A stretch of DNA of 64,000 nucleotides from Kordia zhangzhouensis (GTDB lineage Bacteria; Bacteroidota; Bacteroidia; Flavobacteriales; Flavobacteriaceae): NCBI RefSeq assembly GCF_001005305.1, contig NZ_LBMH01000003.1:372001-436000 (forward strand). Reading direction: 5' to 3'. The translations under genes and the position numbers were made by a program. This document shows, piece by piece, positions 61,311 to 64,000 of this stretch (the first letter of the stretch is position 1; each line of letters opens with the position of its first letter). A model generated the notes under the pieces. The model was not told the origin of the DNA and did not search any database. It was given only the letters and a program-made list of their open reading frames with translations.

Positions 61311-62204
61311 ATGAAACTCCTTAAAATTAGTTGCTTATTTATTTTCTTAAGCTCAATATCCATTAGCTCTGCCCAACAAAAAGAAGTCCAAATTAACGTT
61401 ACCAAAGTATCCGAACATGTATATATGTTAGTTGGACAAGGAGGAAACATTGCTATTTCTGTTGGCGAAGATGGTGTTTTTATGATTGACGATCAATTTG
61501 CTCCTTTGACCCCTAAAATTTTAAAAGCCATCGAAACAGTATCAGATAAGCCTGTTAAGTTTTTAATCAATACGCATTGGCATGGAGATCATACTGGAGG
61601 AAATGAGAATATGAGCAAAGAAGGCGCGGTGATTGTAGCCCATGAAAATGTGCGCAAACGCATGAGCATGGAGCAGTTCAATAAAGAACGCAATAGAACA
61701 ACGCCAGCTTCACCTGAAACAGCACTACCTGTGATTACCTTTTCAAAAGATGTTTCTTTTTATTTTAATGGGGAACGCATCTTTATTTTTCATGTACATG
61801 AAGCCCATACCGATGGTGATGCAATGGTTTATTTTACAAGAAGTAATGTATTACACATGGGTGATACTTATTTTCAAGGAAAATATCCTTATATAGATTT
61901 GGGTTCTGGAGGAAGTGTAGAAGGATATATCGCGGCTATAAAAAAAGCGCTCTCTTTGATTAATGATGAGACTATAATAATTCCTGGTCACAGAAACTTA
62001 TCAAATAAAACCGAATTGGCATCATATATTACAATGCTTGAAACTATAAAAAATAATATTCTTACTGAGATAAAAGCAGGGAAAACTGAGGAAGAAGTCA
62101 CCAAAAATAAATTTCTCACCAAAACTTATGATGATTTAGGTTATGGAGATTGGTTTATTTCTGGAGAGGTATTAAGAAAAACATTTTATAAAAGCTTACA
62201 ATAG
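61311..62204 (+). CDS. Metallo-beta-lactamase-fold hydrolase, exported
   Basis: Periplasmic metallo-hydrolase of 297 residues. After a signal peptide (about residues 1-22, ending SSAQ) it shows the metal-binding NTHWHGDHTGG (HxHxDH), a second-site His in HVHEAHTDGDA, Asp in MGDTYF and a final His in IPGHRNL. I see no canonical class B1 Cys ligand, so a carbapenemase is unlikely; glyoxalase-II or lactonase-like activity is equally possible. It is divergent from ctaB and has its own -7 box (61257-61264). Confidence 0.9.
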   Translation: MKLLKISCLFIFLSSISISSAQQKEVQINVTKVSEHVYMLVGQGGNIAISVGEDGVFMIDDQFAPLTPKILKAIETVSDKPVKFLINTHWHGDHTGGNENMSKEGAVIVAHENVRKRMSMEQFNKERNRTTPASPETALPVITFSKDVSFYFNGERIFIFHVHEAHTDGDAMVYFTRSNVLHMGDTYFQGKYPYIDLGSGGSVEGYIAAIKKALSLINDETIIIPGHRNLSNKTELASYITMLETIKNNILTEIKAGKTEEEVTKNKFLTKTYDDLGYGDWFISGEVLRKTFYKSLQ

Positions 62205-62399
62205 CTCTAGTAAACTTTTATAGTTCAAAATAATTGTTCCTGCAATTAGGAAAAAGACACAGCCCAGTAGAAATACTGGGTATTCTTTTACCATGTAATG
62301 GGATCTTCGGGTTCTTCTGTATACAGATAAATCTAATGATTTATATCCTAAATAAACAAATGGAACTACAAGTAGTAGTAAGAAAAATGGCTTAATCAT
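62196..62399 (-). CDS. Small hypothetical two-helix membrane protein (67 aa)
   Basis: Predicted 67-residue protein with two hydrophobic helices (about residues 4-18 and 44-60) separated by a basic loop (RRTRRSHYMVKEY). It overlaps the end of the metallo-hydrolase gene by 9 nt on the opposite strand. It begins with an ATG and has protein-like composition, but I recognise no family. It could be a real micro-protein or a chance ORF. Confidence 0.5.
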   Translation of the reverse strand: MIKPFFLLLLVVPFVYLGYKSLDLSVYRRTRRSHYMVKEYPVFLLGCVFFLIAGTIILNYKSLLELL

Positions 62400-62492
62400 T
62401 TTAATAAATAGGTTTGGGCATACAAGAGATTTGGCTGGTCTTGTAATTTTAGTAATTTTCGAGGCTATGTAACAAATTTATAAATTCTGTCG

Positions 62493-64000
62493 TTAAAAAT
62501 CAAAATACCAGTTAAAAATATCTGTTCTAATTCCAAAATTGAACCAAGTTGTAGTTTCTTTAAAATCAACAGAGGTAGTCGCTGTAGGATTAAAATTCCT
62601 GTAAGTTACATTTGCAAATATTTTTAAATTCGTCCTTGGATTTACTATATATCCCACATTTAAATCACCTATCAATATATTTGTTTTATTTCCTTGTAAC
62701 AACGCTACACCAGTATCTCCATTACGATTATCGTTATCAAGGAAAATATTACTTCCGTAGCTAGTATTATCAACTGAAGAATCAAAGTCCAATCCTCGTT
62801 GACCATATATTATTTTTGCACTTCCAAACCAACGGTTATAATGATATCTAGCAATTCCTATAACTTCTCTAAAGTTTGCTCCCCACAAATGTGCCATTGA
62901 TTGGTTATTGTGTCCATAATTTGTAGCAACTTCATTATGCGAATATGTATATGGACGCACTTGATTGTATTCGAGCTGCACTAGTAAATTGTCAACTTTG
63001 AATGCATTATAATATTTTGCTCCAATTTGGAACCCATATTTGTTTTTCCAACTTTTATTTCCTTCTTTGATATCGTTCAATGAAAATTCATCTAGAATAA
63101 ATTGCCCATATAGATTGATATTATCATTCCACTTGTATTTTGAACTTAGTCCTACAATAGCATTTCCTGCACGAGAGCCCGTTGAAAATTCAATTGCGCG
63201 GTAAAAGATAATCGGATTTACATAGTTGATATCAAATCCGCGATTGTTATCATTTTTCCAAATTACAGATTCAAATAGACCAATGTTTAGTTTTTTAGAA
63301 ACGTTCCAACTTAAATAGTGATTCGCAATGTATTTTGTTAAGAAGGCCCCATCTTCTGTAACTTCTGGACGCACATCACGAAGCCACATCCATGTATTTG
63401 TGTATTTGATTTTCCAAAAAGAAGTGTTGAGTTTTAGAAAAGGATATGGACTCGTTACGTCACTAACAAATAACGACCGATAGCCATCTCCAATAAAGTT
63501 CTTACCATGCCCTAATTGCACATTAAACATTTTACTAGGAGCATATGAAATATATCCTTCAGCTACAGGATAATCGTAAGCATCTGTTTTAAATTCTTTA
63601 GCAATTCCTCTTCCTGGAATGATTGCAGGATTACCTCCTGAAGGCTTAATACTTTCTGCATATCTATTGAAATAATCTGCAAATCGACCTTGACTTTCAA
63701 AAACAGTTGCCGAAAAGTTAAATCCTTTTCCTAGACCTCCTTGCACTTGAACTCCTCGAGTATTGTTGTAAGTATAATCTACTTCGCTATTCGTATTTTT
63801 TCCAATTTGCAAATCCACAATAGGATTAAGAGTAAACCAGTAATTTTCTCCTTTTACTGTTACCATGTGTTCATTCCACAATTTTCGTCCTAACCAAGAT
63901 GTTTTTTCTTTTTTTAGTTTTTCTTGATTTGCGCTAAAGTCATAATAATTAGATACCGTATTATACAGATACGGTTTTGAAGCAGTATGGCTGTTCGTAC
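62493..64000 (-). CDS. RemB/Wzi-like outer-membrane protein (5' end outside window)
   Basis: Partial gene: the frame stays open to the window edge, and the stop is at 62493. The visible 500-odd residues look like an outer-membrane beta-barrel with alternating aromatic strands, and the chain ends FNWYFDF. The segment WLGRKLWNEHMVTVKGENYW and LGHGKNFIGDGYRS resemble the Flavobacteriia gliding protein RemB and the wider capsule-assembly Wzi family. I favour RemB-like but cannot exclude a Wzi relative. The first in-frame start within the window (TTG at 63881) is internal to conserved sequence and is not the real start. Confidence 0.75.
   Translation of the reverse strand, partial: TNSHTASKPYLYNTVSNYYDFSANQEKLKKEKTSWLGRKLWNEHMVTVKGENYWFTLNPIVDLQIGKNTNSEVDYTYNNTRGVQVQGGLGKGFNFSATVFESQGRFADYFNRYAESIKPSGGNPAIIPGRGIAKEFKTDAYDYPVAEGYISYAPSKMFNVQLGHGKNFIGDGYRSLFVSDVTSPYPFLKLNTSFWKIKYTNTWMWLRDVRPEVTEDGAFLTKYIANHYLSWNVSKKLNIGLFESVIWKNDNNRGFDINYVNPIIFYRAIEFSTGSRAGNAIVGLSSKYKWNDNINLYGQFILDEFSLNDIKEGNKSWKNKYGFQIGAKYYNAFKVDNLLVQLEYNQVRPYTYSHNEVATNYGHNNQSMAHLWGANFREVIGIARYHYNRWFGSAKIIYGQRGLDFDSSVDNTSYGSNIFLDNDNRNGDTGVALLQGNKTNILIGDLNVGYIVNPRTNLKIFANVTYRNFNPTATTSVDFKETTTWFNFGIRTDIFNWYFDF

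Noticed and set aside
61311-62204. Metallo-beta-lactamase resistance gene
   Set aside because: The fold is right, but the class B1 Cys ligand context is not visible and the metal pattern is that of generic metallo-hydrolases.
1-64000. CRISPR array, prophage, transposon or integrative element
   Set aside because: No regularly spaced direct repeats, transposase, integrase or phage structural genes were seen; gene content is chromosomal and conserved.

Overview
This window looks like an ordinary chromosomal stretch from a member of the family Flavobacteriaceae (phylum Bacteroidota). Four things support that. The DNA is AT-rich. Several promoters fit the Bacteroidota pattern TTG-N18-20-TAnnTTTG. 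Type IX secretion and gliding-type outer-membrane proteins are present (PorG-like, PorP/SprF-like, an OmpA/beta-propeller protein and a RemB/Wzi-like barrel). Several gene fusions and neighbourhoods are typical of the group: folK-deoxynucleoside kinase, porG-uppS-bamA-ompH-ompH, and tandem COX3 genes. I see no insertion sequence, prophage, CRISPR array, rRNA operon or plasmid gene. The genus cannot be fixed from the sequence alone.

Layout, 1-25 kb. A small membrane ORF and an apparently empty stretch precede two minus-strand tRNA genes (Leu-TAA, Gly-GCC) that have their own promoter and terminator, then mutS. Next come a SpoU/TrmH methyltransferase, the FolK-dNK fusion, sppA, a queuosine-precursor transporter, an AsmA-like protein overlapping a GNAT gene, a LysE exporter, a DUF2797 protein, a bacterial GH3 protein and an OmpA-family protein. 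An AraC-type membrane regulator stands before two tandem PAP2 phosphatases and an ICMT-like methyltransferase. After a palindrome-rich convergent gap come a serine hydrolase, a membrane LytTR regulator, clpX, clpP and tig.

Layout, 26-45 kb. A FadL-type porin with an SGNH lipoprotein is followed by an alpha/beta hydrolase overlapping pdxJ. Divergent from these are a CBS protein and nadK, then the envelope-biogenesis operon porG-uppS-bamA-ompH-ompH. Then come murI, a gamma-carbonic anhydrase, a LytS/LytTR two-component pair with a TPR sensor, a SIMPL protein with a von Willebrand A lipoprotein, and a PorP/SprF-like protein.

Layout, 46-64 kb. An Nfu-type Fe-S scaffold, dodecin, a DUF1304 protein, mscS and tsaB are followed by a complete five-gene MacAB/TolC-like efflux operon. 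A cytochrome-oxidase maturation and structural cluster comes next: a small CxxC membrane protein, CtaM-like DUF420, Sco, a Sco-like protein without the copper cysteines, COX4-like, two COX3 genes and ctaB. A metallo-beta-lactamase-fold hydrolase, a small membrane protein and a RemB/Wzi-like barrel running off the window end complete it.

Most of the content is housekeeping and envelope biology. I did not find a convincing new defence or mobile system. The items most worth a second look are the Sco paralogue lacking copper ligands beside a CxxC micro-protein, the tandem PAP2 pair with outer-membrane-like C-termini in a cassette with an AraC regulator, the nested palindromes at 20.27-20.39 kb, and the membrane LytTR regulator that appears to be the last gene of the clpP-clpX unit. 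Several start codons were reassigned from sequence evidence (folK, lysE-like, pdxJ, porG, bamA, both ompH, nfu, ctaB, LytTR).
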